From the NCBI GenBank assembly GCA_022578605.1, contig MU394057.1:372001-436000 (forward strand): DNA of 64,000 bases, read 5' to 3'. The number at the start of each line of letters is the position of its first letter. Within the stretch, counting starts at the first letter, position 1. Under the pieces are notes generated by a model that had not been told where the DNA came from, searched no databases, and was given only the letters and a program-made list of their open reading frames with translations. Of the stretch, positions 12,609-24,096 are shown in pieces. A program made the position numbers and the translations under genes. This stretch comes from Camillea tinctor. Its lineage: Eukaryota > Ascomycota > Sordariomycetes > Xylariales > Xylariaceae.

Positions 12609-14114
12609 ATGTCAACAGCATCACCGCCGCAACCCCGGCCAACACCCACCACACCCCGCGCCGCCGTCGTGGGTGCCGGCATCGCGGGCCTCAGCGCCGC
12701 TATCGCCCTCCGCCGCGCGGGCTGGCGCGTCGTCGTGCACGAGCGCTCGCGCTTCAAGAACGAGGTCGGCGCCGCCATCACGGTGCCGCCCAACGCGGCG
12801 CTCGCGCTCGAGAGGTGGGGGTACGTATTCCCCCCCGACGGCGGCGGCGACCATCACAACCGCAATGGCGGTGATAAGGGGACGGCGAACGGCGACCCCG
12901 TGCCCAACCAGTCCATGCGCTACGCCGCCGCCGCGGACCTCCGCGAGCTCTCGCGCTTCGACTACCCGCGCATGAGAGAGGCCTGGGGCGCCGGGGCCTG
13001 GAGCTTTCACCGCGTGGACTTGCATCGCCTGCTGAGGGAGATGGCGGAGGGTGAGGAGGGGGAGGGGAGCCCGGCTAGGATTAGGCTCGGAGAGGAGGTG
13101 TTGGGGCTAGATTGCGAAGGGGGCAGGTTGAGGACGAGGGAGGGGTGGGGGAGGGAGTGGGATTTGGTGGTTATTGCGGATGGGGCGCACGTAAGTCTTT
13201 TTCTTCCTTTTACCCCTTTATCGCTCTATCCTCCCTTTTTTTCTTATTTTCGGTCTTGTATAGGTATGTATGTTGGGCTAACGTGGACCCAGAGCCGCCT
13301 CCTACCCAACTTCGTTGACGACCCAGCATCCACAACCCCGCACCACACAGGCCGCTCCGTATACCGCTGGCTCGTGTCCACGGACGACGTGCGCGCCTCC
13401 CCAGCCCTGCGCGCGCAGTTCGACGGCGCGCTCCCCGGGTTCACCGCCTGGGACGACATCGCGCGGCGCGTGCTGTTCATATGCTACACCTGCCGCGGCG
13501 GCAGGACCCTCAACTGCGCCGTCGTGCACGACACGTCGCCCGCCGCAGAGAGCGAGGACCGGGCAGACGACGTCTGGCACCTGCCCGTGTCGCGCGACCA
13601 GGTCCTCGCCACCCTCCAGGGCTTCCATCCCACCCTCCGCGCCGTCGTGGACCTCGCCTCCGAGGACGGCGTCAAGGCCCACCGCCTGTTCAAGAGAGCG
13701 CCTCTTGAAAGCTTCGCGCGCGGCAGGGCCCTGGTCCTGGGCGACGCGGCGCACGTCATGATGCCCACGCACGCGGCCGGCGGCGGCATCGCGATGGAGT
13801 CGGCGGCCGCGTTGGAGGTCCTGTTCCGGGGCGTGGGGGCTGGGGATGCGGTGGCCGTTGGGGAGCGGTTGAGGCTGTTCGATGGGCTGCGCGTGCCGCG
13901 GTGTAATTTGACGATGCTCTTGTCGAATGCGGGACCCGAGGGAGTCCGCGTGCCGGGCGTGGAGGAGGAGATTCGGAGGTATTACTCGGGCCCTTTGCCG
14001 TCTAGGGAGGGGCTGCCTTGGGATGATGAGTTCCGCGAGTTTATGTTCTGCTATGATGTGTTCGCGGCGGCGGAGAAGGCGCTGGAAGGACTGGGGAATG
14101 GATCGCGGGCTTGA
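12609..14114 (+). CDS. FAD-dependent monooxygenase, salicylate hydroxylase-like
   Basis: Model: exons 12609-13190 and 13293-14114, 467 residues. The N-terminal Rossmann fingerprint GAGIAG (G22, G24, G27) binds the ADP part of FAD. The DG motif (IADGAH) lies at the end of exon 1, and the second FAD-binding GD motif (LVLGDAAH) lies in exon 2, followed by a Gly-rich GGG segment. This order is diagnostic of class A flavoprotein hydroxylases such as salicylate hydroxylase, which use NAD(P)H and O2 to hydroxylate aromatic rings. The 102-nt intron is a multiple of three and has no stop, so an unspliced frame of 501 residues also stays open. Evidence for splicing is GTAAGT at 13191, a GCTAAC branch motif near 13277 and AG at 13291-13292. 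Splicing restores the family's conserved GAHSRL junction. The coding sequence is much more GC-rich than its flanks. The substrate cannot be assigned; a role in secondary metabolism is an alternative. Confidence 0.9.
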   Translation: MSTASPPQPRPTPTTPRAAVVGAGIAGLSAAIALRRAGWRVVVHERSRFKNEVGAAITVPPNAALALERWGYVFPPDGGGDHHNRNGGDKGTANGDPVPNQSMRYAAAADLRELSRFDYPRMREAWGAGAWSFHRVDLHRLLREMAEGEEGEGSPARIRLGEEVLGLDCEGGRLRTREGWGREWDLVVIADGAHVSLFLPFTPLSLYPPFFSYFRSCIGMYVGLTWTQSRLLPNFVDDPASTTPHHTGRSVYRWLVSTDDVRASPALRAQFDGALPGFTAWDDIARRVLFICYTCRGGRTLNCAVVHDTSPAAESEDRADDVWHLPVSRDQVLATLQGFHPTLRAVVDLASEDGVKAHRLFKRAPLESFARGRALVLGDAAHVMMPTHAAGGGIAMESAAALEVLFRGVGAGDAVAVGERLRLFDGLRVPRCNLTMLLSNAGPEGVRVPGVEEEIRRYYSGPLPSREGLPWDDEFREFMFCYDVFAAAEKALEGLGNGSRA

Positions 14115-15868
14115 GGTAGTTGGCACTATATATTTAGGATATTAGAAGTATAATAGGGACTATGTTGTAGAATGTATATGTGGGATTATCAGTACTGATA
14201 CATATTATCTTTCATCACTTCTACTTCTAAAGAAGACCGACCTCTTAAGTTTGATAGTCGATAATGAATGTCCTGGCCATGATATTGAAGCAAATTGATA
14301 GAAAGCCTATCATTTATCAACAAGTAAATAACAAAGTAAGGTAAAATATGAAGGGAGAAGTAGCAAGTATAGTAGAGCTTTTAGAAGGATGTCTCCGGCT
14401 TTGATATTAATATGTTGAAAGGACGGGACCTGGGTCTCTATGGGAGAATTAAATCCCTGCTCTAGACCGAGTAATAGGAAATTTATCTGATTTAGGGGGA
14501 TATCATGTAGCTAGGTATACAAAAAGCAATGCCTTATCCTATCCGTAGCTAGGAAATATATTCCCTAAAAGTAATCGGATAAGTTAATGATGAGGTAGCA
14601 TGAATTATTTGCTGAAACTTGAGTTGGAATAGCGTTGTATAGCAGACTTGCCTTGGACATTGTTTTGATTTTTCACTGATATAACACAACTTTATCATCT
14701 ACATATATTTGATCTAGGTCTTAATAATATGTATTAGTTTGAAGTCCTCCATTACATAATTAGAAAATATTGACTTGCTGAAAGACCTTAATTTTCTGTA
14801 AAGATTTTTGTTGCTTTTACATGGATGTTTCTGCGACTTATATTATCTCGATCGTATGAAGACTTGAAAGAGGCCTGGTCACATAACATCAATACTACAT
14901 TCAAAGATTAGAACTGTACCTCGAGTGAAGCGGCCTTTACATGCTTTGAACTGGAAAGTGATAATGACTACCCTAGGTGGCTTACTATAGGCTTGGTTAT
15001 CGATTGCGATTTACTGCATGATTTAGAAAGTATATCGAGCATAGCAGAATTGTCTCGAAAGATTTCGTATTCCCATGATTCGTTCGATATTATCTTGACT
15101 TTAAAGACTTTACCCCAACCAATATTGTCTAAAATAAATGTATCTCTTCAATATTGGTAAACGCTCGATAATCGCGAAGCAGCATCTCAAAAGACGAAAG
15201 CCTGTCGTCTGTCATAAATGACTGGGGATGTTGTGTGTGTAACGATGTGACTCGAAAACATGGACTATAGCAAGGTTTCCCGCATGGATCGATGATGTTT
15301 CGAATAGGACTCGTTGATCAGAAACGTCGGGTGCCCGCTGTCGGCTAAGATGCGACTGTCTAGCAAGATCTGTATCTGTGTCTGTAATAAAGGAGAGTAG
15401 CCAACGGGACTGCATACGTTTGCTTGCTATATATGTGGGGGATAACCCCCTCTAAGGCACACACAGGGCTCCGGGCACAACGGGATATATTGCCGTGCTA
15501 TGGAGCTATACGTGTGTGTATGTGTGTGTGTGTGTATGTGTGTGTGTGTATGTGTGTGTGTGTATGTGTGTGTGTGTGTGTGAGGGAGAGAAACCCCAAA
15601 AAGGACTGTATACTAGGTCCTGCTGAGTCATTTACTGACGTAGCAATATAACGAATGACGAGGCTATTTCAAGGAATATTGTAAACCCGAGTTTAATAAA
15701 GTGATGATAAACAACTTGAAGTTGAGTCTTGTGATAGGCCTCTCGAGGAGGCCCAACTTGCTATCATCGAAGACTAGTCACCCAGAGTAAAATAAATCGC
15801 GAAGCATGTTATTCCATCGTTACCTATTATATTTCTTCAGTTGTTATATCTCTTTACGTATCAGCTTT
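14115..15868. other. AT-rich intergenic region between convergent genes
   Basis: AT-rich spacer between the 3' ends of the monooxygenase and the transporter. It contains a long interrupted TG microsatellite (annotated separately) and only short ORFs. I see no gene. Confidence 0.55.
15512..15582. repeat. Interrupted (TG)n microsatellite with periodic TATG
   Basis: About 70 bases of alternating TG dinucleotides, broken at roughly regular steps by TA. It lies within the AT-rich spacer between convergent genes and has no evident coding role. Confidence 0.9.
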
Positions 15869-18207
15869 TTAGATGTCGATGGGTTTTTTGCCTTGTCTTT
15901 CGCGTTGGGCTCGAAGTTCGGAGGCTACGACGTCATTGGCATTCGGTGCCTTAAGAGGATACTTAGCGAAGAAATAGGCGAATACACTTGCCCCGGTGGC
16001 TAGAATACCCATCCACGATGTTGTCACTCTGAAGTTGGTTTTTTTGTTAGTTCTGGGTCTCTACAACAAATAGTAATAGGAAGACCCGAGAGCTTACGCG
16101 AAACCAGGGGTGTAGTGAGGTGAATCGCGGTCAGGCCTAGTTTTGTCAGTATTTAGTATAATAGATAAACGTTTTTATTCTTCTCTTTCAAATACAGTCC
16201 ATATTTTTTGTCAAGGCTGTACCAGAGATAGAACAAATTACGAGTGTTGTAAAGGGGTGCTGTTCATAGGAAATTTGTTATTCTGGGAAAGTTAGTAACA
16301 AGAATAGTGTACCCACCATAAAAAGCTCCCGTAGATACTCGAGGAGTTGCCTATAGCGTTGATCCAAGCAATAGCAATCGCCCTTTTCTCGGCAGGAAAG
16401 GCAATAGTCTCTACTGCCCAAGTTTTTGCTAGTGGTGAGCACCCCCAGATGATTCCAAATGCGAAAATAGCGCAGATAACTAACATGAATGACTAGTTAA
16501 AATCACATAGATTATTGGACTCGTCCCATGGGTTACAACTTACATCTAACCATGTCATTTGTCGAAGCAGTGACAATAATAAAAAAGACTGTACCGATAC
16601 CACCAAAAATACTAATAAAGACCCACTTGTTCTTATAGTAGTCGGCAAGCCAACAGAAGGCGAGAATGCAAAGGATACCAAATGCATAACCAGGGATTGT
16701 CATATCTAGAGCATGAGACCATGGAGTAAATACAGGTTAGTTGCGTGGCTTAGACCTGTAGAGTTAGATCAATGGTTTCACGGAGTTTCGACTTACACTG
16801 TCCGTAGTAGCCTTGCCATCCGAAGCTTTCGATGAGGGTGGGGATAAAGTATTGCATTGTCTGGGCTCCGGTGACGAGGACAAACATAAGAGTCTGGGCC
16901 CAGACCCTCCAGTCTTTCACCGTCATCATAAACGCTTTTGCTCTAGGGACCTTTTCGTGTGCACCTTGAGCGAGCCCTATGCCATCTAAAGCTAGACGCT
17001 GACAAGCTAGGATCCTCTCCTCTTCGCTCAGAAATTTTGTTTTGGATGGATAATCCGGCATAATGTACCAGATAAAGCAGCCTACGAAGCAAGACATACT
17101 CCCTTCAATAATCTTTAAAGAGGGTGTTATGTAGTATTAGCGCTTGCTAGCCAATATCCTAGGTTAATGAGAAAAAAGGGGCATCCGAGCTTGACCTATA
17201 AGGATAAATTATGTAACCTACAAACAACCAACGCCACCCAGGGATCCCACGAACACCGTTCAAATGCTCCGTGATCACTCCAGCAAGCAATCCAGACAGT
17301 GCCCCGGCGGTGGCTGTCGCAGTGTAGTAGACTGCGTAACGCCGCGCAAGCTCGAAGTTACGATACCTATGTGACCATTATCTAATTAATTCTTGAGTTG
17401 AAGTAAATGAATTGCAATAATTGTTCTTTCTCAGGAATAAACGAGCAATATCCTAGTAAGAACAAACTTACCAAGACGATAGGTAGTAGGCGCATCCGGG
17501 AGCAAAACCAGCCTCGACTGCACCGAGGAAGAACCGGCATATAGCTATTTGGTACCAACTAGTGGTAGCTTCACAAGTTCGCAGGTTAGTGAGATTATTA
17601 GGGATTTTCTAGCAAGAGCCCCAAGCCACGATGATTGGGGCTCGGTGGGTGCTAACCTGCCATGCATGCCGCGACGACACCCCAAACCACACAGAGGCCT
17701 GACAGATAGTACGCAGGGTTGACTCTGGTTAGTAGCATGTTGCTCGGGACCTCGACTAGCACGTAGGAGACAAAAAACATCAGCACTATGATCGAGTACT
17801 GGTTATCAGTCAAATTAAAATCATCTTCCATGCCCCCAGTTTTTGCGTTCCCAATGTTCGATCGGTCGAGGTAACCGAGGAGGGAGAGGATCCAGCAACA
17901 CGGCTGCGAAGATTTCAACTTGTTAGTGATTGGTCTCCTACACTGCCCCGATTCCAACAAGATGCTTCCGGCAACGGTAATAACAGTGAGGACATACAAC
18001 CAGTCTAAAATCAAGCTTGCGTAATAATTTCTTTTCCTCCGGTGAGCCAGGGACGTACATGGCTGCGAGCTCCGCAGCATGTTGGTAATCTAGTGATTTA
18101 TTTACCCCCATTACGACTTCGGGCACATGATCGACGGTAGCTACTGGTGTGATTAGATTTGCGGCCTGGGTCGGCTTGCTGGGGGATTTTGCGAGGGGAC
18201 TTTTCAT
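15869..18207 (-). CDS. MFS transporter, Dal5/TNA1-like anion:cation symporter
   Basis: Nine exons join in frame to 512 residues: 18207-17998, 17903-17657, 17568-17472, 17366-17222, 17112-16797, 16705-16544, 16479-16317, 16136-16098, 16028-15869. All introns are GT-AG and several have clear branch sites (for example CACTAAC before exons 2 and 3). The start ATG at 18207 opens a hydrophilic N-terminus. The GYLDRSNIGNA motif in exon 2 and the GNSSSIYGSFLW and DSPHYTPGFA motifs near the C-terminus are hallmarks of the fungal allantoate/nicotinate permease branch of the major facilitator superfamily, with 12 membrane spans expected. These carriers import organic anions such as allantoate, nicotinate, pantothenate or aromatic acids at the plasma membrane. 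The gene appears intact. It is convergent with the aromatic hydroxylase, suggesting but not proving a shared substrate. Confidence 0.88.
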
Positions 18208-21193
18208 CTTTATTAGCCCAGCCGTCTCCGATCGCACACTACCAAAATACGAAGTGGAGGTCTTGACTCTTGAGACAGTAATTTAAATTGTGTTACGAAA
18301 GAAGAGTCGTTGTTTTGTAACACTTGCGAGAGGGGAATATTCTGAGGAACTCATCGGTTCTTGAACATCTCCTCTTTTCTTATCAGATCATCTTGGCAAT
18401 CTGGTGCGGAGTTGTATGACCTAGACTGTGAAGTTGACTCTATAAGTGCTTAATGTTGGCGAGAATTTCCTCGATTGTATCATTGCATACGGAGCTTATG
18501 GTCTTAGCATTCCCCTCATCATCCCCCCTAAAAGAGACCAATACTGGATTCAGAGTAGATCATCAATGCATTGCGTACCCTTTGCTAAGCATCGAGTACA
18601 AACCATACTTACTCTGGGATCTAGAAGTCCAAAGCCACGATCTTCTTAACTTCGTAACCTAGGTCATTAGTGTTCATGTTGAAAAAAAAAACATATACAC
18701 TCGATTATTATCTTGGGTTTCTTATTAATATCTTGATGCACCTCCTTTGGGACCTGTCAACCACGTCAGCAATTTTCAGATCTGGGGAACATGCGTGCCG
18801 GTATTTGGATACCAGAGCCAGACCAATCAGATCTTGATTCGGACAGAAGATCGTTGAGAAAAAAGGGGGGAAGGAGAGCCATCATGGTAGCCAAACTTGA
18901 TATTCTCATACATTCTCTATTAATGCTCCAAGTATAGCGCATAGCCGTGAGATAGTGGATACCGGTCCTATGCAGGCTTAAGAAGAATAGCGTTTTAGGA
19001 AAGTTGATGTTGCACCAATCTTCGGGAATTGTGAACATGCAGAGTACAAAACCCGCAAACCCGATCCATGAGCAAAAAGAAAATATTCCGATACAAAAAA
19101 CATTCACCCACTTCCCGAATATATTGACATCGTCTTTGGTGTTGGATTTTTCTTTCTTATAGTTCTAATTCCCAGGTCTTTAATCCGAGTTTTGTCGGAT
19201 GAAGTCTTCGGCTCCGCACTAGCGCCGAGATTAGGGGCCGGAGCTATGAGAATGCCTCTTTAGTATAACACCATCACGTTGGGTACGATATATATCCCTC
19301 CTGTCAACTTGTAGATCAGGTACCTCCTCAATTAAAGATTATCCCGAGATACATTATAGACAGCAGAATTTGATGTGTATTAGCATGTCTCAAAGATATA
19401 AAATCTAATTGCGTATGCCTTTTGTCCTGTCCTGTAATAAACCCCTTTCCCTAACACCGTACTACGGCTGTGTAAGTCGTACCATAGCAACCGTGATAAT
19501 TTTTTTTTTTCATCGATGGTCTCTTCACCATCGTCCCAAGCTTTCTCGGCCCTTTTCCAGTATTAGGACATACCGGCTTCAGGAAAGACTCCAGAACATT
19601 TCTTATTCTCGACTAGATTACGGAACCTACTCTGCTCCGTCTCAACCCCCTAGTCACCAACGAGCCGGACGAACTCAAATGTAAACAAATCAAAGCCGGT
19701 GCCCCCCCAATATTCACTCCGTAATATGGAGAGCCTTTAGTGACTTTGCTATGTAGAGCTACCGGGCGGTGGGGAGAGCCATAGGTACAAGGATTATTGG
19801 CGATGGAGAGTCTGGCCTGCATGTGTAGGGGGACTGTTACTTGAGATCTTGTCGGTTTTAGAGAGCCCGGCGCACAAATTTAATTCACACCGTTACCTTG
19901 TGGCTGGCATCATGACGCGTACCAAGCAAGCCGGTTTCATTGGACCCTCTTGATAGCTCTCAGATCTCCACGATCTGTAGCAGATCGCATTGCAACCCAA
20001 GCCTCAAGCACCTACCCGGACCTTCAGCTCGTCAAGGTGTGACTTGTCTTTTTTTAGTTTCTTTCAGGGGTTCAAGAAGAATGTCCCGTGGTTCGCCAAG
20101 ACATACCAACTAAATATCTTACATTAAAGGGGCCGGATAACTTCTCATATTTACAGCATAGGATTACTAGGTAGCTATGCCTATTGTTGGGATGGTGTCA
20201 ATTATAAATAGCATTTTCTACATTGAATAAACATCGGATGATGTGTACACTTTAATCTTTGAACAGTGACATAGCCCCTGAGATTGGGAATAGAGATAAT
20301 TCTGTAGTAACAACAACTCTGAGAATATCACAGGAGCTTACAACAGGTCTGCTCTCCTTGCAGTGTGTTGTGTTTTTGGGAAGCTTCATGAACTGATCTG
20401 TATCTACAACATACTAACCTAGACATATGATAATATATATTCATGTCATCGATCATAGCTCAAGCTAGTTTAGGGTTGTTAACTAATATGCTCTGAACAA
20501 ATAGTCTATAGAATTTATCGGCACTTTCATGGCTCTCGGGACTTGAAAATTACCCGAGGAAAAAATCAAATACAAAACTGGGGACAAAAGACCCCAGCGA
20601 GGAAACCTGGTCTAGGCTAATTGCTTCGGTCAGTTCCTCAGCCCCTGACATGTTTATCAAAAAGATCAGACGGTCTGAGTTGTAGTCTAGACCCAACTTC
20701 TCCGCTGAAGAGCCTACGATGATGGTGCTATGAAGCTCAAACATCCAAACCATTTGGTCCTAACCCAAAGATCTCGAATATACATTAACTGTTATGTAAG
20801 ACCTCTCGATTATCTCCACATTTTAAGCCGCATTGCCGTACCTGCAGAGTACCTAGGTTAGGTGATGTTTCTGGAAGCTTTGAACTTTTGAGTTTTTTCA
20901 CACTGGCTCGCTGAAGTATACAACTATGTAGTCTTTCCCATTGGTTATTATGATGCACATAAAGTTGTAACTGAATCAACCTTCATCTAGTGTATACACA
21001 TATAGGCGTTTAAGCTGGTATAGAAATGATACTTCATATGTAGTCTCCTATGCTGGGATTCATGCCACTATGTTGCCATCTAGCCCGAGTCAGTTATCAT
21101 TTTCCCTCCTCCATACCGAGCCACGCGGCCTATACATGCGCGATGTCATATATGCACTACCAACAGATTTAAGCTCTATATCCCGGCAAGCCC
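18208..21193. other. Intergenic region, no convincing gene
   Basis: AT-rich DNA upstream of the transporter. A minus-strand ORF at 18766-19107 (113 codons) encodes a hydrophobic stretch that could be a remnant of a membrane protein, but it has no recognisable family motif and no flanking exons that extend it. Another small minus-strand ORF at 20550-20753 is also unsupported. I annotate neither as a gene. Confidence 0.5.
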
Positions 21194-21465
21194 TATAATA
21201 CCGCCTCTTTTGGGCAATTAGAGAATCCCAAATCCACTTTTTATACCCTTGCAACCAGTCTTTCTACGCAGATCAAACCTAGGTAGAAATTTTTGATTGG
21301 ATAGTAACAGTCTACCAGCGCCACTTTAGTGGAATCTTGACTTTTGGTTGGCTCCGCTGAGTTACTTGTTTTTTATTCCTGGTTGATCTACGTAGAAAGA
21401 CTGGTTACAAGGGTATAAAAAGTGGATTTGGGATTCTCTAATTGCCCAAAAGAGGCGGTACTATA
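21194..21465. mobile_element. MITE-like element with ~85-bp terminal inverted repeats
   Basis: The left arm (21194-21279) and the reverse complement of the right arm (21381-21465) match over about 85 bases with three transitions and one single-base indel. Both outer ends are TATA, consistent with a TA target-site duplication as made by Tc1/mariner/pogo-type transposases (established for those families). The about 100-bp centre has no ORF and contains a small perfect hairpin, CCACT-TT-AGTGG (21321-21332). Length about 272 bp and lack of coding capacity fit a non-autonomous miniature inverted-repeat transposable element. It sits about 430 bp upstream of the tannase start codon. Confidence 0.8.
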
Positions 21466-21898
21466 AACCTGCACGGGCCAGATAATGTCGTGTTTTGGGA
21501 TTTCCCTGCTGCTTTCCTCAATGGGAAGACGAAGCCTGGAGCCGTAGCCCTTAGCCTCATTGCATTTAATACCTTACTATGCTAAAATGAGGGTATTTCG
21601 TAACCCCTAGTTAGTACGTGGCAATTGAACTGCCTCCTCCGCCCCATTCGCTGTCATTCAAACCTTGACAGGATGACGACGCGTTGGACTGCTACGAGCC
21701 TTCTCACCACTGATCAGCCTATGACTCGGTATCCACTATATTGAAGAACAACAAGGAGAGACTGAGATGCGCATTGTATTTAATATGTCGAGCGCCCCGA
21801 AGCTGGGGGTAACATTTTCCCAGTCCATGCTCGCTCATTGCGCAGAAAGCAACCACTCGTTATCATAAACTCTTTTTACTCTCTTTAAGTTATCCAGT
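21466..21898 (+). promoter_or_regulatory. Upstream region of the tannase/feruloyl esterase gene
   Basis: About 430 bases between the MITE-like element and the esterase start codon. It must contain the core promoter and leader, with pyrimidine-rich sequence just before the ATG (about 21865-21895). I cannot assign a specific regulator site. Confidence 0.45.
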
Positions 21899-23662
21899 AT
21901 GCGCCAACAATCTCACGCAGCTGTTGCTGCTCTGGCGGCAACGGCTAAGGCCGCTACCCTTGCAGATGTATGCACGGTATCTAATGTACAGGCCGCCCTA
22001 CCCTCAAACGGAACCCTGCTCGGTATCGACTTGCTCCCGTCGGTTGTCACAGCTAGCGCCGTCTATAACGCCAGTGCCGGTATGGGAAGCACTGCGACTT
22101 ACAACTACTGCAATGTGACAGTTAGATATACTCACACCGGAAAGAACGACGAGGTCGTTCTCAAGTATGCTTTCCCGAGCCCCAGTGACTTCGAGAACCG
22201 TTTCTATGTCAGTGGTGGAGGTGGCTATTCCCTCAGCAGCGATGCTACCGGAGGTCTAGCTTATGGTGCGGCCTCGGGAGCTACCGATGGTGGCTACGAT
22301 GCCTTCGACAACAGCTATGATTCGATTGTTCTCAAAGGAAACGGATCCATCAACTGGGATGCCACTTACATGTTTGGTTTCCAGGCCTTGGGCGAGATGA
22401 CCCAGGTCGGAAAGGCGATTACCCCTTCGTTCTACGGTCTATCTAACGATACCAAAATCTACACCTACTTCGAGGGCTGCTCTGATGGTGGACGTGAGGG
22501 CATGAGCCAAGTCCAGCGCTGGGGTTCCGAGTACGATGGTGTTGTCGCAGGTGCACCGGCTTTCCGTCACGCTCAGCAGCAGCTTCTCCATCTCCTTCCC
22601 GCTACCATCGAGCACACTTTGGACTACAACCCGCCTCCTTGCGCCTTGGACAAGATCGTGAACGCTACCATTGCTGCTTGCGATCCCCTAGATGGTAGAA
22701 CCGATGGTGTCGTTTCGCGAACTGACCTCTGCATGCTCAACTTCAACCTGAGCTCTCTTATTGGCGAGTCTTACTACTGCGCCGAGGAGATAAGCACTTC
22801 ACTTGGTCTGGGCTTCAGCAAACGTCAGGTGAGCAAGCGCCAGGCACAGGGTAGCACTTCTAGCTACAGACCCGCCCAGAACGGCACCATTACTGCTCAG
22901 GACGTTGCTGTCGCCCAGGGAGTTTATGATGGCATCATCAACTCCAAGGGAGAGCGTGGATACTTCTCTTGGCAGATCGCTTCTGACCTCGACGAGGCCA
23001 GCCCTACATACAACAACGAGACTGGCGAGTGGGACCTTAGCATCTCATCTAACGGTGGTGGTTACGTTACTCGCTTCGTCGAGCTGGTGGATGCCGACAA
23101 CCTCAGCAGCCTCGACAACGTCACATACGATACCCTTATTGACTGGTCCTACATCGGTATGACCCGCTTCCTGAACAGTCTGCAGACCAGCTTCGCCGAT
23201 ATTACCGACTTCCAGGCCTCCGGTGGCAAGCTTCTCCACTACCACGGTGAATCGGACCCCAGCGTTCCCGCCGCCTCCTCCGTTCACTACTGGCAGGCAG
23301 TCCGCTCGGTCATGTACGGTGACCTGCCCGATGACCAGGCCCTCGCTGCTATTAGCGAGTGGTACCAGTTCTACCTCGTCCCTGGTGCCGCCCACTGCGG
23401 TAGCAACTCTCTCCAGCCCGGCCCTTACCCCCAGGACAACATGAACACCATCATTGACTGGGTCGAGAACGGCATCAAGCCCACCGCCCTCAACGCCACC
23501 GTTTCCTCGGGCGACTTCTCTGGTGAGGTTCAGCAGCTTTGCCAGTGGCCCACTCGCCCTCTGTGGCACGGCAACAGCTCCGATTTTGAGTGCGTCAACG
23601 ACAAGGCTTCCATCGACAGCTGGACCTACACTCTGGACGCGTACAAGATCCCCATCTACTAG
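21899..23662 (+). CDS. Secreted tannase/feruloyl esterase family protein
   Basis: A single-exon frame of 587 residues. The Ala-rich N-terminus looks like a secretion signal, and mature sequence begins near TLADVC. The GCSDGG motif carries the catalytic serine (Cys194-Ser195-Asp196); Asp453 in HGESDPS and His499-Cys500 in AAHCG complete a triad in which the Cys residues next to Ser and His would form the family's CS-D-HC disulfide. Family members hydrolyse ester bonds of gallotannins or release ferulic and related acids from plant cell-wall polysaccharides. The segment CDPLDGRTDG matches the calcium-binding region of this family. Two dibasic KR sites (308-309 and 313-314) lie in a region where Aspergillus tannase is cut by a Kex2-type protease into two subunits. 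Many N-glycosylation sequons are present. Whether it is a tannase or a type B feruloyl esterase cannot be decided by eye. Confidence 0.92.
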   Translation: MRQQSHAAVAALAATAKAATLADVCTVSNVQAALPSNGTLLGIDLLPSVVTASAVYNASAGMGSTATYNYCNVTVRYTHTGKNDEVVLKYAFPSPSDFENRFYVSGGGGYSLSSDATGGLAYGAASGATDGGYDAFDNSYDSIVLKGNGSINWDATYMFGFQALGEMTQVGKAITPSFYGLSNDTKIYTYFEGCSDGGREGMSQVQRWGSEYDGVVAGAPAFRHAQQQLLHLLPATIEHTLDYNPPPCALDKIVNATIAACDPLDGRTDGVVSRTDLCMLNFNLSSLIGESYYCAEEISTSLGLGFSKRQVSKRQAQGSTSSYRPAQNGTITAQDVAVAQGVYDGIINSKGERGYFSWQIASDLDEASPTYNNETGEWDLSISSNGGGYVTRFVELVDADNLSSLDNVTYDTLIDWSYIGMTRFLNSLQTSFADITDFQASGGKLLHYHGESDPSVPAASSVHYWQAVRSVMYGDLPDDQALAAISEWYQFYLVPGAAHCGSNSLQPGPYPQDNMNTIIDWVENGIKPTALNATVSSGDFSGEVQQLCQWPTRPLWHGNSSDFECVNDKASIDSWTYTLDAYKIPIY

Positions 23663-24096
23663 ATATAGTGTCTGCTTGGTTTACCTAAGCTACTATAATT
23701 GCCTTCTATTCTTCTCAGGGGGTTGAATTGGATGAGTGGGGTGGATTTTTATACATAGATATGTTATAGTTGATAAAAAGCTGGAGCTGATAGGCTTTGC
23801 CAGTTAACAATGAAGGGGGATGATTATTTGAGAACATATTGATACCCAAACCTCTGAATGAGACCAATGATCTCTTTTCAAATTTATATATTTCATTTAT
23901 TTACTGCAATAGAGTTATACGATGTTCATTTTGAACCCATATCTTTACGTGGCTGTAGTGCTCTCGTGATAAAGATCTATCTGTCGATTATATGTATGAA
24001 TTGCCCATAGACAGGAAGTATAGCAGCCAGCGATTCTTTTGCACCAGGTTGAGGACCGGGTAAAGCTTGTTTGTATACGCAACAATGATTTCGAAC
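23663..24096. other. Convergent 3' spacer between esterase and HRI1-like gene
   Basis: About 430 bases, AT-rich, holding the two 3' untranslated regions. No ORF or structure worth annotating. Confidence 0.5.

Noticed and set aside
13302..14126. Minus-strand 274-codon ORF opposite the monooxygenase
   Set aside because: It is a shadow in very GC-rich coding DNA; the plus strand has the FAD motifs.
15512..15582. TG repeat as a telomere-like or CRISPR-like array
   Set aside because: Simple dinucleotide runs without unique spacers and without the fungal TTAGGG telomere unit.
18766..19107. Minus-strand hydrophobic ORF as a transporter gene
   Set aside because: No family motif, no extending exons and AT-rich surroundings. 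A remnant of a membrane protein is possible but unsupported.
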